Shown here: piece after piece, positions 43,581-54,355 of the stretch
Position numbering within the stretch: the stretch's first letter is position 1
Layout: each line of letters begins with the position of its first letter
NCBI GenBank assembly: GCA_018340375.1
Contig: JAFFJZ010000054.1
Location: 1,351,986 to 1,415,985 of the forward strand
From: Gonatopus flavifemur
Taxonomy: Eukaryota > Arthropoda > Insecta > Hymenoptera > Dryinidae
Length of the DNA: 64,000 bases
Reading direction: 5' to 3'
The notes under the pieces: generated by a model
What the model was told of the DNA's origin: nothing
The model's database searches: none
What the model saw: only the letters and a program-made list of their open reading frames with translations
Position numbers and translations under genes: made by a program

Positions 43581-45074
43581 AATGCAGGTATATGAAAATC
43601 AATCGATTCCTAAAAACCAATGAATGAAAGTTGCGTTCGATCGAATCATTCGATTATTCGATGAAAAACTTATAAACGAAACCGGCAGGTGTTGTAGTCG
43701 CACGTGATCCGAAATAAATTAATCCGGTTATAATGAGGTGTAAAATTCCAAAACAGATCAAACTGAAAGGTATCTCTATAACAGAGTATCACTCTTCTCG
43801 TTTCTATTCGTCTTGAACGAATGTAACAATCCAAGAAATTTTTCACTCATAGTTTTTCTCCTCAGCTGAGTCCCCTCGAATCTTTCTCATTGCGAATGGG
43901 ATGTACTGTTGGATTCATTCGTTATAATACAATACTCACACCTGAGAAACGCCTACTGTACTTATTGCAAGTTATGCATACCGTCGCTTATGTGTGAATT
44001 TGGAGATATATTTCCCATGTTCCTCAAACATTCTATTGTAAATACTCCTTAGGTTATATCGCACTTTTGTGAATATCCACTAGTGAACCTCTGACATTTG
44101 TCCCGAGAGTAAAAATGGAACAGGAAAACATATTTTATCGAAATCATGTATCGCCATTCTTGAGTAAAAATATAAAGGATTCTCCTATACACGATTATGT
44201 TCATTTCAAATGAACAATTCAATCCTCGCGAATCGGTATCATACGTCATCGTTCATTATCCAGGGAGTGAATCAAAACTCGCTAATTAAAGGGATGCACT
44301 TGTCCAAATCACATGCAAAGAATGAAGGTTCGAATAACAAGAAAGGAAATTCTCTACTACTCTATCTTTGTGATTGAATACGTCTCTCAAACGTAAATTC
44401 CAAATGGAACAATCAAAGGAACATTACAAGGTTGATGTGCATGTACTTCGTGGTGAGCAATAGATTCGTCAAAAACAATGTCCTGATCAATGCTTAGTAT
44501 GTCTCCTCCCATTATTGTGGGAACAGAATATGAAACAACAACAATGACGTATTATCTTTTGTTCTGCGTTTCACTTCAGACATAGACTCGTCAGGGATGG
44601 CAAGTTTCGAGGTGTGGATCCCTCGGTGCCTGTCTGTCGACTGATTGGCTTTGGACATGGAGACTGATTACCAAATTCCCCCCCATCTATAAAATAAGAT
44701 TCGTCTCTTGTTGGTGTAGACGATACCCATTAAATTGATTCCACGTGAAACCGTATAGTGATAATTTCACGTTGACATTCACCAACTTACTGTCTTGATC
44801 AACAATTCTCAACTGAATGCGATTGATATTGTTGGTTGGAATGGGAAAGTAGATCGTAGTAGCAGACGTGGGATGGTATTCCCACGATTTTGTACCCTAG
44901 TGGAACAAGAGGAAAGAATTCGTGAATGGTATGCACCAGGGTACCCAAGGTACCATATAATGAAAAAATACTACATCCACTAGCGCCATCTGAAACTCAG
45001 GTCGAACTGAGGATCAGACATATAAGTATCCGTGTATATGGATATGATTGCATATTTGTGCTAGTAGGAGCGAA
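43581..45074. other. Unassigned part of the Polinton region
   Basis: No frame I can assign. The polymerase catalytic domain, expected here, is not recognisable. A short inverted pair (CACGATTTTGTACCCTAGTG near 44882 and CACCAGGGTACCCAAGGTAC near 44935) lies beside the end of the capsid remnant. Confidence 0.35.
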
Positions 45075-45646
45075 CTATCGCCACCTACATTTCGAGCGGT
45101 TATAACTGCAAACTAATTTTTCCATCAGGACTTTGAGTACTCTGGTATGCACCTTCAGACCATTGATATATGTTCCAGAGGTTATGTTACATCCAATTCT
45201 CGGAGCATTATCTCTTGGAATAGTAACCGGAAGATCGGATTGATGAATTTTTTCGACAGATAAAACTTCCGGAGTGAATCTCAAAAGCCTTTCAATAGAA
45301 CCTTTTGCACGGAAATCGAGATTATGATTACAAATGACTCCACTGCGTAAGGTATTATTGCTAGGTTTGATCGTCAAGGATAGTTCACGATCTTCCAACA
45401 CACCTAGCAAATATCTGTTGATATCTTCGATCTCGTAGCTTCCAGTGGAATGATGATCGGTTCATCTATACTCATAATGTGTAATTTGTTGTTATTCTGA
45501 TCCACATTGGGGATGGAGTTGAATTTCGATAGTTGGATCAGTCCACGAACCCAGTTTTTTGGAGGAGATAACTCAATTGGAGGGAAGTAGTCCGCTTCCA
45601 AGATCGGAGAAGTCCCTGACAGCGTTAACGTGTATGTTCCATCCAT
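45075..45646 (-). pseudogene. Polinton jelly-roll minor capsid (penton-like) protein
   Basis: Starts at 45646 with YTLTLSGTSPILEADYFPPI, then VRGLIQLSKFNSIPNVD. The frame shifts by one near 45440 and continues with LEDRELSLTIKPSNNTLRSG, RLLRFTPEVL and RIGCNITSGTYINGLKVHT to 45075. This order matches the minor capsid protein encoded next to the phospholipase-like gene in insect Polintons and adintoviruses, thought to form the capsid vertices. The C-terminal part is missing. It is decayed: one frameshift and a truncation. Confidence 0.7.
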
Positions 45647-45948
45647 GACTGAGATGAGAATTACACAGTTTGATGCTTATATGGACAATATTTGTGAGGT
45701 TAATTCAATTGATCTCATGGGAATTTGGGACATGAATGTTCACACTCGAATGCACTGTGATCCTGGTATTCCTGATGATCGTATTTCACGCTACCAACGT
45801 GACCAAAATATTCGGTGAGATCACCCGGAAGACGCAGATCGCCGTAACTATCGGAATACACAATTTCTCCAGACCTAATTCCCTTATATGCCACTCAATG
45901 TGTACCAGGTCCGCCTCGATCATCCAAATCAACAATCCCTAATTCTTC

Positions 45949-46340
45949 CTAGCGTTCAAAGTTCGTTAGAGCTCTACGTGGTAGCGCTACGCCAAGTTTT
46001 TTGGGCTGCACATAGAGACCCAATCCTTCTTTATATGGTTCAAAGTGCAAGCCTCCGCCAAGAGCAACATATTCCATCATCTGATTATGACGTTTCGCTT
46101 CGACGTGTTCACTATTTTGCAAATATGCAATGTCGTAATCTTCGCACGCTGTGTCTAAGGAATTTATTCTAACATCACCTCGCCCTGAACGCTTTGACAA
46201 ATTCTGTACCAGGTCCACAATGCTGATAATTTGGCAAATGTGATTCAATTGGCAATTGACTGAGGATTTTATTGACAAGACCTCTTCCTCGTTTCTTGCT
46301 TTCGTGAGGAGAAATGCGTGGAGTTGGTATTATTTATCAA
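45949..46340 (-). pseudogene. Phospholipase-A2-like virion protein of the Polinton
   Basis: The frame shows KKRGRGLVNKILSQLPIE, a calcium-loop-type CGPGTEF, then a 1-base shift near 46180, and GDVRINSLDTACEDYDIAYL. The family pattern (CGPG, GD-x-x-IN-x-LD-x-AC-x-x-HD-x-AY) is shared with PLA2 domains of parvovirus capsid proteins and is common in adintoviruses; it is thought to help breach membranes. Here the catalytic His of the HD dyad reads Tyr (DYD). With the frameshift this indicates loss of activity. Confidence 0.72.
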
Positions 46341-46371
46341 TTGCTATGCATGATGTACAATTAGTTCCAAG

Positions 46372-46731
46372 ATGAGTGTTAATGTGTTCGGTCGTCACAT
46401 GAATGAGGGGAGAATCATTCCAAGCCTTGAAGTGATCGGATTCAAGTTCACAGCTAACGGCCAATACGACACAAGTGATAAGAGACTGTGTAACGTTGCT
46501 AGATCAGAACACAAGAACGATGCAGTGAATTTGCAGGCTCTGTGGAGGACAGTTGATGAGATGAATCAATTGATTCAAATAACTGGATCAAGCTTGAGCA
46601 ATAAATGTGGACACATGATAGAAGATATGCAAAGGCTTCAAGATCTAACACTTCCTAATGTAAAAATGTTCTATAAATTGGATTCAAGATTGACACGATT
46701 TGAGAATGAAATTAGTATCAACCATGGATGA
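46372..46731 (+). CDS. Small Polinton-associated protein, function unknown
   Basis: 119 residues, intact from MSVNVFGRHMNEG to a TGA at 46729. It contains RIIPSLEVIGFKFTANGQYD and KRLCNVA, a pattern I associate with a small gene found next to the capsid genes in insect Polintons. The C-terminal part is predicted helical (IEDMQRLQDLTL). No enzymatic motif. It sits divergently from the PLA2-like gene (93-base gap to that ORF) and just upstream of integrase. Role unknown, possibly structural. Confidence 0.5.
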   Translation: MSVNVFGRHMNEGRIIPSLEVIGFKFTANGQYDTSDKRLCNVARSEHKNDAVNLQALWRTVDEMNQLIQITGSSLSNKCGHMIEDMQRLQDLTLPNVKMFYKLDSRLTRFENEISINHG

Positions 46732-46737
46732 GAGATG

Positions 46738-47540
46738 ACTGTTGTGGAAGAATCACATAAACCTGCAATAAGAAATTATCTACGACGACGTGTAGATATA
46801 CGTGGTTTGAATGAGACATGGCGAGCTGATCTTGTTGATATGACCAATTGCGCTAAATGGAACGAGGGTTACAATTAGGTTTCCACTGACGTCGATATAT
46901 TTTCAATATTCACCTGGGCTGTACCTGTGGAAAGTAAGAATCAAAATGATGCGACTGCTGCGATGGAATCTATACTCGATCAAGGACGTATGCTTTCAAA
47001 TTTACATGTTGATCGAGGCAAAGAATTTCACAATGAAACATTCGAAGATCTGATGAAACGCGATGGCATCAACCTGTATCTAACATTCAGTAACATGGAA
47101 GCATCAATATGTGAACGTTTCAATCGTACATTGGAAGAATAAATATGGATACGGTTCAGTCTGCAGGGAAATTCGAAATGGATCGGTATATTGTCGGATT
47201 TCATAGAAATCTACAACATAAAACATCGTACTATCAAAATGAAATCAAAAGATGTCACTGTCTCTAACGAAAAGTCTAGGGTTCGACGTGTATACACCAA
47301 TCTGAAAGTCACAACTCAACGGGACAAGTTTAATGTTGGCGATAAAATACGTGTCAGTAAATTGAGGTATATCTTTGGAACAGGATAAGCACCGAATTGC
47401 ACGACTGCGATGAGCTGAAGGACTATCAGGATCGCGGGTACTTGTCACGAGCAAGAAGTACAAAAAGCTACATATCCAGACATTCACCTGGTAGGGAAAG
47501 TTTTAAAAAAGCATGGAAACGGATTATTTGTGAAATGATT
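46738..47540 (+). pseudogene. Polinton integrase
   Basis: Core of a retroviral-type integrase: GLNETWRADLVDM (first D), a TAG near 46876, VDIFSIFTWAVPVESKNQND, LHVDRGKEFHNETFEDLMK (second D), SICERFNRTLEE (catalytic E), a stop at 47140, then LQGNSKW and IYNIKHRTIKMKSKDVTV. The C-terminal SH3-like and chromodomain-like part follows in shifted frames (KFNVGDKIRVSKLRYIF, then YPDIHLVGKVLKKHGNGLFVK). The three acids survive, but at least three stops or shifts break the gene. Known role: inserting the linear Polinton DNA into the host genome. Confidence 0.82.
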
Positions 47541-47543
47541 AGG

Positions 47544-47651
47544 TTCCCTAACAGCACAATGTGTCTCTGGGACGTTTTCTGAACGTTCAGAAAACCTCTC
47601 CTACGTTCTATAAACCTTCCATAAACGTTCCAGTGGCACGTTGTGCTGTCT
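47544..47651. mobile_element. MITE with CCCAGACAGCAC-type ends
   Basis: The left end CCCTAACAGCACAATGTGTC and the inverted right end GACAGCACAACGTGCCACTG pair, as do ACGTTTTCTGAACGTTC and nearby GAACGTTT motifs. 108 bp. It interrupts the end of the Polinton integrase. Related ends occur at 55108. Confidence 0.65.
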
Positions 47652-47835
47652 GGGTTCCTATGATCCTCATAATAGTTGGATGAATGAAAATAATTTGTCA
47701 TGAAGATCCTCAATTAAGAGATTATCAATAAGTCCTAACTTATCCAAGATATCTGTAGTGTGACACATTCATTATTGTATCAAATTATACATTTCAAATA
47801 TGTCATACATGAGAAATACAATAAATGCTCTTATA

Positions 47836-48751
47836 CTACTGTGGGCAAAAAGTGAGGTGAATTCTTAATTTAAACTTCGCGGGCTTGACATTTCAGGCTA
47901 GTTCTTTTTTTCTTAAGTTGGCAGGACTGTTAATGACATCTGTGCCAAATTTCATGTCAATGTCATTTTCAGTAATACATTTACGCTTGTGTTTACCAAA
48001 CGACCAAGAGTGCATTTTTCGATTTTTACAATGTCTGATTTAATTGAGCAGAGAAGTGCAATCAAATTTTGTTTGCGGAATGAAATTTCGGCTGCGGAAA
48101 TTTTGAGGATGTTGCGGAAGGCCTTTGGTGATTCTACCATGTCGCAGAAAAATGTTTATAAGTGGTACAAAGACTTTAAAGAGGGTCGAGAACGTGTTGA
48201 TGACTTGGAGCGCTCCGGACGGCCATCGACGTCAACAGATGACCAACACGTCGATGAAGTGAAGGAATTAGTGCTCAAAAATCGTCGGTTGACTGTTAGA
48301 GACCTCACTGATATGATCGGAATATCAGAAGGATATTAAGACCAGAATTATGGGCCAACAACTCTTGGCTTTTGCATCACGATAATGCACCGTCTCATAC
48401 TGCACTCGTTCTTCGTGACCATTTGGCCAAAAATTCGACGCATATCGTTCCGCAACCACCGTATTCGCCTGATTTGGCTCCGTGTGACTTCTGGCTATTC
48501 CCAAAACTCAAGAGACCACTCCGGGGGAAGCGTTTCGAGTCGATTGATGAGATGAAAGCTGAATCGAAGAAGGCGCTGATGGCTATACCGGAAAGAGGCC
48601 ATTTAGCATGTTTCGATGACTGGAAAAAACGTTGGCATAAATGTATTTTATCGAGAGGGGATTACTTTGAAGGGGATGAAATTGATGTAGAAGAATGAAT
48701 GAAGATTTTTCATTTTACAAACAAATTCACCTTACTTTTTGCCCACAGTAG
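47836..48751 (+). mobile_element. Mariner element with internal deletion
   Basis: Ends CTACTGTGGGCAAAAAGTGA and the inverted near-copy, TA on both sides (47834-47835 and 48752-48753). 916 bp instead of about 1.3 kb; the loss is inside the transposase gene. It is related to, but clearly different from, the intact mariner at 30884. Confidence 0.92.
48031..48698 (+). pseudogene. Mariner transposase lacking its middle
   Basis: N-terminal part from MSDLIEQRSAIKFCLRNEIS (ATG 48031) through SQKNVYKWYKDFKEGRERVD, RSGRPSTSTDD and VRDLTDMIGISEG to 48339. The C-terminal part then follows in another frame: LHHDNAPSHTALV, PPYSPDLAPCDFWLFPKLKR and ILSRGDYFEGDEIDVEE. About 120 residues, including the first catalytic aspartate, are deleted. 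The second and third (D34D) remain. It cannot make active transposase but its ends could be moved by a related enzyme. Confidence 0.9.
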
Positions 48752-49152
48752 TACATCTTCAATAAGCATTTCATTCTTAGAGAAATTCAAAACCATTGAA
48801 CTGTCAACCTAAATATTGTGATTTCAATTCATTTTCTTCCATACTTTTCTTCAACCCTCCTGCGTACAGTTCGGAATTATCACAGATCCGTACATTTCGG
48901 GCTTCAGAGGCCCGAATAGTAAAATATGAAGGATATGACAAGGTGGAATTGGAAATTATTCGTTAATTTTTCATACTTTCTTTTTATAAATTGGTTTTCG
49001 AACATGTTCTTTTGTCTTCATTCTCCTCCCGGTCATTCTTTCGCTAGAAAACAAAATGGGGGGAGAAATGATCGGTCTGGGATCGGTTCCTTTTTTCCCT
49101 CTAAACAGGCATAGAAATTTGAGCCTTTCGAGCAGGCAAAAAGTTCTTTCCC
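48752..49152. other. AT-rich spacer
   Basis: No gene or repeat recognised. Confidence 0.4.
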
Positions 49153-50215
49153 TGCTGAAAAAAAAACGATTGAAATGGATGGATTTGGATAAGATTTCGA
49201 TCCGTATTTGAAAATTTCCTGTCCAAATCAATCTGATTTTGTCCAGAAGTGGAATAAGTTGTCCATACGTATCCACTTCCATCTATTCGAAGAGGATTCC
49301 AATCCGTTCCAATCCGAAATTGAAATATTATTGAAGATCTGGAATCCACTCGCATCCCCTTCCAATCCAAAAGCGTTGCGGATGCATTTCCGTCCATTCA
49401 GAGGATGAAAAAATCATCCAGAATGATCTTAGCTACAACATTGGTTCGTTTGCATCCAAGCAACGGATAGAATTTCTATCCAAACAAATCTCATTCCAAA
49501 TTGAGATTATGAATCGGGTTGTGGACCCATTTTCATCCGTTAAGATGGACGAGAATTCAGTCCGAGCGAATCCGAATCCAGAGCTTGATCCGATTTCATC
49601 CGTGGAACGTATTACCCTGTGCAGGTAATCCAATTCCATCCGTATTTTCGGATAGAGACTGGATCCGAATCGATCCTATCAAAGAGCAGTGTCCTTTACT
49701 ATCTGGAAAACATATGAGATTCCTATCCACCTGAATCCAAAGTCATAACTTCATCAAGTTATGATCCTGAATCCATTTTCATCGTCAGGATGGATGAAAA
49801 TTCAATCCAACCAAATCCGAATTCAGAGATTATTCCGATGCCATCCATGGAACGTGTGAACTTTGAATCAGAATCGATTATCACTCTTTCATGAGATCAT
49901 ACCCATGCGTGCAATCCAATTTCATCCGTATTTTCGGATAGAGACTGGATCCAAATTTATCTTACCAAGGAGCGGTGTCCGTTACTATCTGAAAACGTAT
50001 GAGGATCTTATCCACCTGAATTCAAAGTCATACCTTCATCAAGTTATGATCCTGAATCCATTTTCATCCGTTCAGATGGATGAAAATTCAATCCAAGCAA
50101 ATCTGAATTCACAGCTTGATCCAATTTCATCCGTAGAACGTGTGAACTTCGAATCAGAATCAATCCCTGTTGAAAGACATCGATTGAAATGGATGGGTTT
50201 GCAGGGCATAATGTA
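49153..50215. repeat. GGATGAAAAT/TTTCATCC repeat block, 286-bp tandem unit
   Basis: Opens with CCCTGCTGAAAAAAAAACGA and GATTGAAATGGATGGATTTGG, and closes with the diverged CCCTGTTGAAAGACATCGAT. The unit marked by CGTATTTTCGGATAGAGACT occurs at 49641 and 49927 (period 286), with AAGTTATGATCCTGAATCCA in each. A third, separate copy lies at about 56040-56330. The sequence is rich in short inverted GGATGAAAATTCAATCC motifs. No coding capacity. Confidence 0.7.
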
Positions 50216-51026
50216 AGGAAATTTAAGAACTAACCAAAACGGTGGACACTCAATTTCTAAAAAAAGGTACTGTATCGTCTTTATGAATTAATAAAACGGT
50301 ATATGATAATCAATAAACTCAATATCTATTTATGCATTCAATAAATGATATATCTATCTCATTACGTTTTATTTGATCAAGATTCCTCTTTATAAACTAT
50401 GCTGTGAGAACATCAGCTGGGAAAAAAAGAACTAGTCTTTCTATTTCGAGAGAAAACCCTTCCAATATGAAGTGAGAAATTTGTGTGACAAGTATTTCTT
50501 GGATTATTTGATGCTTCGTTGATTTTATTTTTGGCATCAAGGTTTATTCTTTTAAGATGGTATCACTACTGCGAGAAGAGATTATATAAACATTACCAAA
50601 ATTCCAGTTAAAGTTATTGAAAAGTATGATAATTGAGTGACACATGGGGATTTTAGATGAACGTTCCTTCCTTCTCAATTAAAATCATCCCATATCTAAT
50701 ATACCACGCGATATTGAGAGAAAAAAGGATTATTTCATATACATTGGAGTATAAGCTACGCAATAAAATATTGCCCATCACTTTACAATATCGAGAAGTA
50801 CGTAAATTCGGTTGAACGAATCCTTACTAAGTGGTTTAGTAAAATTTCACCATTATGCCTGTCAAATATTTCGATCCTTATTTATTGAAATATAATAGTC
50901 TACTTGTTGATTTTTGCGGCATATTTGATCAACCAATATGCAGTAAGAAAGGTGAAATTCTAATGGATTCAGTAATTGAATATCAATTTCAAAAGATCGA
51001 TTTGCTGACACGAATAATAATAATTG
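50216..51026. other. AT-rich spacer
   Basis: No gene recognised. A 61-residue frame (50855-51040) runs into the next foldback and is not supported. Confidence 0.4.
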
Positions 51027-52568
51027 CATTAATCCATTAAAGCCCATGGCTAAACCAGCGTAGATATCGGAAGAGTCAATATTGGATATAGCACATTGAC
51101 ATAACAGAAAATTGAAGGTGGAAAAAAAGTTGGAAAAATAATTGTTTATAAAAAAATTGTTTAGACAATTTATTGAGAAATTGATTTTGCACAAAAACTG
51201 ATACCAACATTCGATCCGACGGGATAAATCACTGGAGGATCATATATGACACTTTTTCAAATGTCATGCATTTTATTAAAAAAAAATTATAAACAAATTC
51301 TCGCAAACTTCATACCTTATGACCCACGCCTAAACCAGCGTAGATATCGGAAGGGTCAATATTGGATATAGCACATTAACATAGCAGAAAATTTAAGGTG
51401 GAAAAAAAGTTGGAAGAATAATTGTTTATAAAAAAATTGTTTGAACAATTTATTGAAAAATTGATTTTGCACAAAAACTGATACCACCATTCGATTCTAC
51501 GGGAGAAATCACTGAAGAATCATATATGACACTTTTTCAAATGTCATGCATTTTATTATAAAAAAATTATAAACAAATTCTCGCAAACTGCATACCTTAT
51601 GACCCACTCCTAAACCAGCGTGGATATCGGAAGGGTCAATATTGATATAGCACAGTGACATAGCAGGAGAGTCTAGGTGGAAAAAAAGTTGGGGAAATAA
51701 TTGTTTATAAAAAAATCATTGAAATAATTTATTCGAAAACTGATTCTAAATGCAAAGTGGTATGATCATTTGGTTGTAAAAAAGTGTGATATATGATCCT
51801 TCAGTGATCTCTCCTGTAGAATTGAATCGCGGTATGAGTTTTTGTGCAAAATCAATTTTTCAATCAATTGTTGGAACAATTTTTTTAGAAAAAATTATTC
51901 TTCCAACTTTTTTTCCACCTCCAATTTTCTGCTATGTCAATGTGCTATATCCAATATTGACCCTTCCGATATCTACGCTGGTGTTGGCGTGGGTCATGAG
52001 GTATGCAGTTTGTGACAATTTGTCCATAATTTTTTTATAATAAAGTGCATGACATTTGAAAAAGTGTAACATATGATCCTTTAGTGATTTCTTTCGTAGA
52101 ATCGAATGGCTGCATCAATTTTTGTGCAAAATCAATTATTCAATAAATTGTTTAAACAATTTTTTTATAAACAATTATTTTTTCAACTTTTTTCCACCTA
52201 GACTCTCCTGCTATGTCAATGTGCTATATCCAATATTGACCCTTCCGATATCCACGCTGGTTTAGGAGTGGGTCATAAGGTATGCAGTTTGCGAGAATTT
52301 GTTTATAATTTTTTTATAATAAAATGCATGACATTTGAAAAAGTGTCATATATGATTCTTCAGTGATTTCTCCCGTAGAATCGAATGGTGGTATCAGTTC
52401 TTGTGCAAAATCAATTTTTCAATAAATTATTTAAACCATTTTTTTATAAACAATTATTTTTCCAACTTTTTTTCCACCTTAAATTTTCTGCTATGTCAAT
52501 GTGCTATATCCAATATTGACCCTTCCGATATCTACGCTGGTTTAGCCATGGGCTTTGATGGGTTAATG
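51027..52568. mobile_element. 1.5-kb foldback, three tandem units per arm
   Basis: Tips CATTAATCCATTAAAGCCCA (51027) and the inverted copy ending 52568. The left arm holds three direct copies of a unit of about 285 bp (AAACCAGCGTAGATATCGGA near 51052, 51333 and 51612). The right arm holds three inverted copies (TCCGATATCTACGCTGG near 51964, 52246 and 52525). Each unit has GACACTTTTTCAAATGTCAT and CAATTTTTTTATAAACAATTA. The centre of symmetry is near 51800. No transposase. Confidence 0.88.
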
Positions 52569-52863
52569 TGACACAAGTGCTAGGACTCAAATCAATTTTT
52601 TGTGAACAATTTACGCAAAAACGCGTGAGTTTATTTAAAATATCTCTCCGTCCAGCATTTTTTCAGTGTTTCAAATCATGTTCTAAAAACCCCTAGACAG
52701 CAATACAGTTCAGGGAGAATTCATATTCAATACTCTTTGGATTCTGAGAATTCATGAAGAATTCTGTATGAATACAGGTGGAATTTTTGTGTTGTATGTG
52801 TTTTAAATAAACCTCATATTGCGTAATATGTGATGAAACAATCGGCTCAAGTTTCAATAAGAT

Positions 52864-53782
52864 GCACCGAAAAAAATGTTCTGTTAAAACAACAAAACTT
52901 TTGTTGTTTCAATAAAAGAATTTTGTTGAAATGTGATCAACCAAACGTTTTGTTGAAAACTATATTATTCCTTTGTTGCACACCTTTGTTTTCTCGGTAA
53001 ATACATTTTGCTTGGGAAACCAAATCATATCGTCTGCAGACTGAAAATATTTTGTCCTGATGAGAAAATCATGGGCCAGATAGCAAAAAAAAAACACCAC
53101 CAGCAGACTTGAACACAGGTCTTCGGGACTGGAGGCGGAGGCTCCATCACTCAAGCCACTGCCGATCACTTGGATAGGGGGACCTTCTTTGTATGTATCA
53201 AGTTGTGTTCATGTTTCAAACTCGAACATCAAATACTGTGCCGTGTTAGGATTGAAGTGAGGGTGATTTTCTGATTTCATCACGAATATCTATGGTACAC
53301 GGACACATGACTTCCATTGAAAAGTAGCTCCGGGCTCTTGCGACATGTCCTTGTAAGATTCAATTAACAATGCATCTCAGTGCACGAGTTTATATGATTG
53401 TAATGAATCAAAGTATTCTTCCATGCAGGAATGTATTATTTTAGCGACAACACAAAACTTTTCATGTGAATTTACGTTTCAGAAATGCAAAAGAATATTT
53501 CCACTACAAAGATGGAGTCATTATGAAGTGACAAAATTATTTTGTTTGTGGGACAAAACCGCGTAAGTTTTGTGAAAACAACCAAATAATATGTTTTTTT
53601 CAAAGGATGTGGGTAACCAAGGAATGTACTTGATCTTAACCAAACAATTAGAATTAGTATAGTTCGAGGTACAAAATGATTGATCCTTTTGGTTCCCTTG
53701 AACAAATTATATAGTATGGTCATGAGAAATCAAACAACAAAACACTTTGTTACCATCACCAAAACTTTTCCTTCAGTGTGTT
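52864..53782. mobile_element. Foldback-like element rich in CAAAACTTTTGTTG
   Basis: The ends CACCGAAAAAAATGTTCTGT (52864) and, inverted, CACTGAAGGAAAAGTTTTGG (53782) match imperfectly, followed on each side by ACAACAAAAC/GTTTTGTTG motifs. The inner part contains a tRNA-like stretch (53093-53166) and no gene. It may be two neighbouring decayed elements. Confidence 0.45.
53093..53166 (-). other. tRNA-related, SINE-like fragment
   Basis: On the minus strand TGGCTTGAGTGATGGAGC resembles an A box and GTGTTCAAGTCTG a B box, 50 bases apart, as in tRNA-derived SINEs. A stable acceptor stem is not obvious, so a functional tRNA is not supported. Confidence 0.35.
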
Positions 53783-54142
53783 TAACCAACTCTATTCTTT
53801 CAGTACGTGATCGTCAAAGCAAAATTAAGCAAATCTTCCTTTGGCGAAATACTGTGGGAGGCTTCGTCTTCAAGTTATAAGCAAAATAAATTTCAACGAG
53901 AAAATCAAATTTCAAAATCAAGACTACCCTCTACTTTTGACATAGATTGCATCTAAAATATGCCAAAAATTTATATGCTACACTAAAACATTAAGAATAT
54001 GCTGTCAATTCAAAATGAAGATCTGAGAATGAGAGGGAAATATTTTTAAAGTTCAACACAAGTCGATGAGAAATGAATTAGAAGCACGCACTGCACGCAC
54101 AAGCGTTGATCTAGAGTAGGTGGTAGTGGGGACGAGCGCAGA

Positions 54143-54355
54143 TTTGAGTCAAAGAGGATCAGATAGAGTGGAAGCGCTGCGTATTCGGCTAAGTAGGCCA
54201 TCTGCAGTCTCAGTGGCAAACTGCTCCTATTCATCATGTGTATCTCTTCGAAATACTTGGCCACTGAAATACGAGGAGGCGCTGAAACTCGCCACGGAAA
54301 ATTGTACTGTTGTGTTATGGCCGTTTCCACTCTATCTGATTCTCTTTGATTTGAG
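54143..54355. repeat. 213-bp hairpin
   Basis: TTTGAGTCAAAGAGGATCAG ATAGAGTGGAA on the left (54144-54174) pairs with TTCCACTCTATCTGATTCTC at the right end (54325-54355). The overlapping open frames on both strands (54396-54046 and 54120-54464) derive from this palindrome and are not supported as genes. Confidence 0.65.

Larger units (their letters stand above)
41731..47545. mobile_element. Decayed Polinton/Maverick (adintovirus-like) element
   Basis: Within 6 kb lie remnants of a set of genes that occurs together only in Polintons and the related adintoviruses: DNA polymerase B (plus), a jelly-roll minor capsid protein and a phospholipase-A2-like protein (minus), a small conserved gene and a retroviral-type integrase (plus). 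Major capsid protein, packaging ATPase and cysteine protease were not found. Complete elements are 15-20 kb, so most of this one is gone, and every remaining gene has stops, frameshifts or MITE insertions. Terminal repeats were not identified. Confidence 0.82.
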
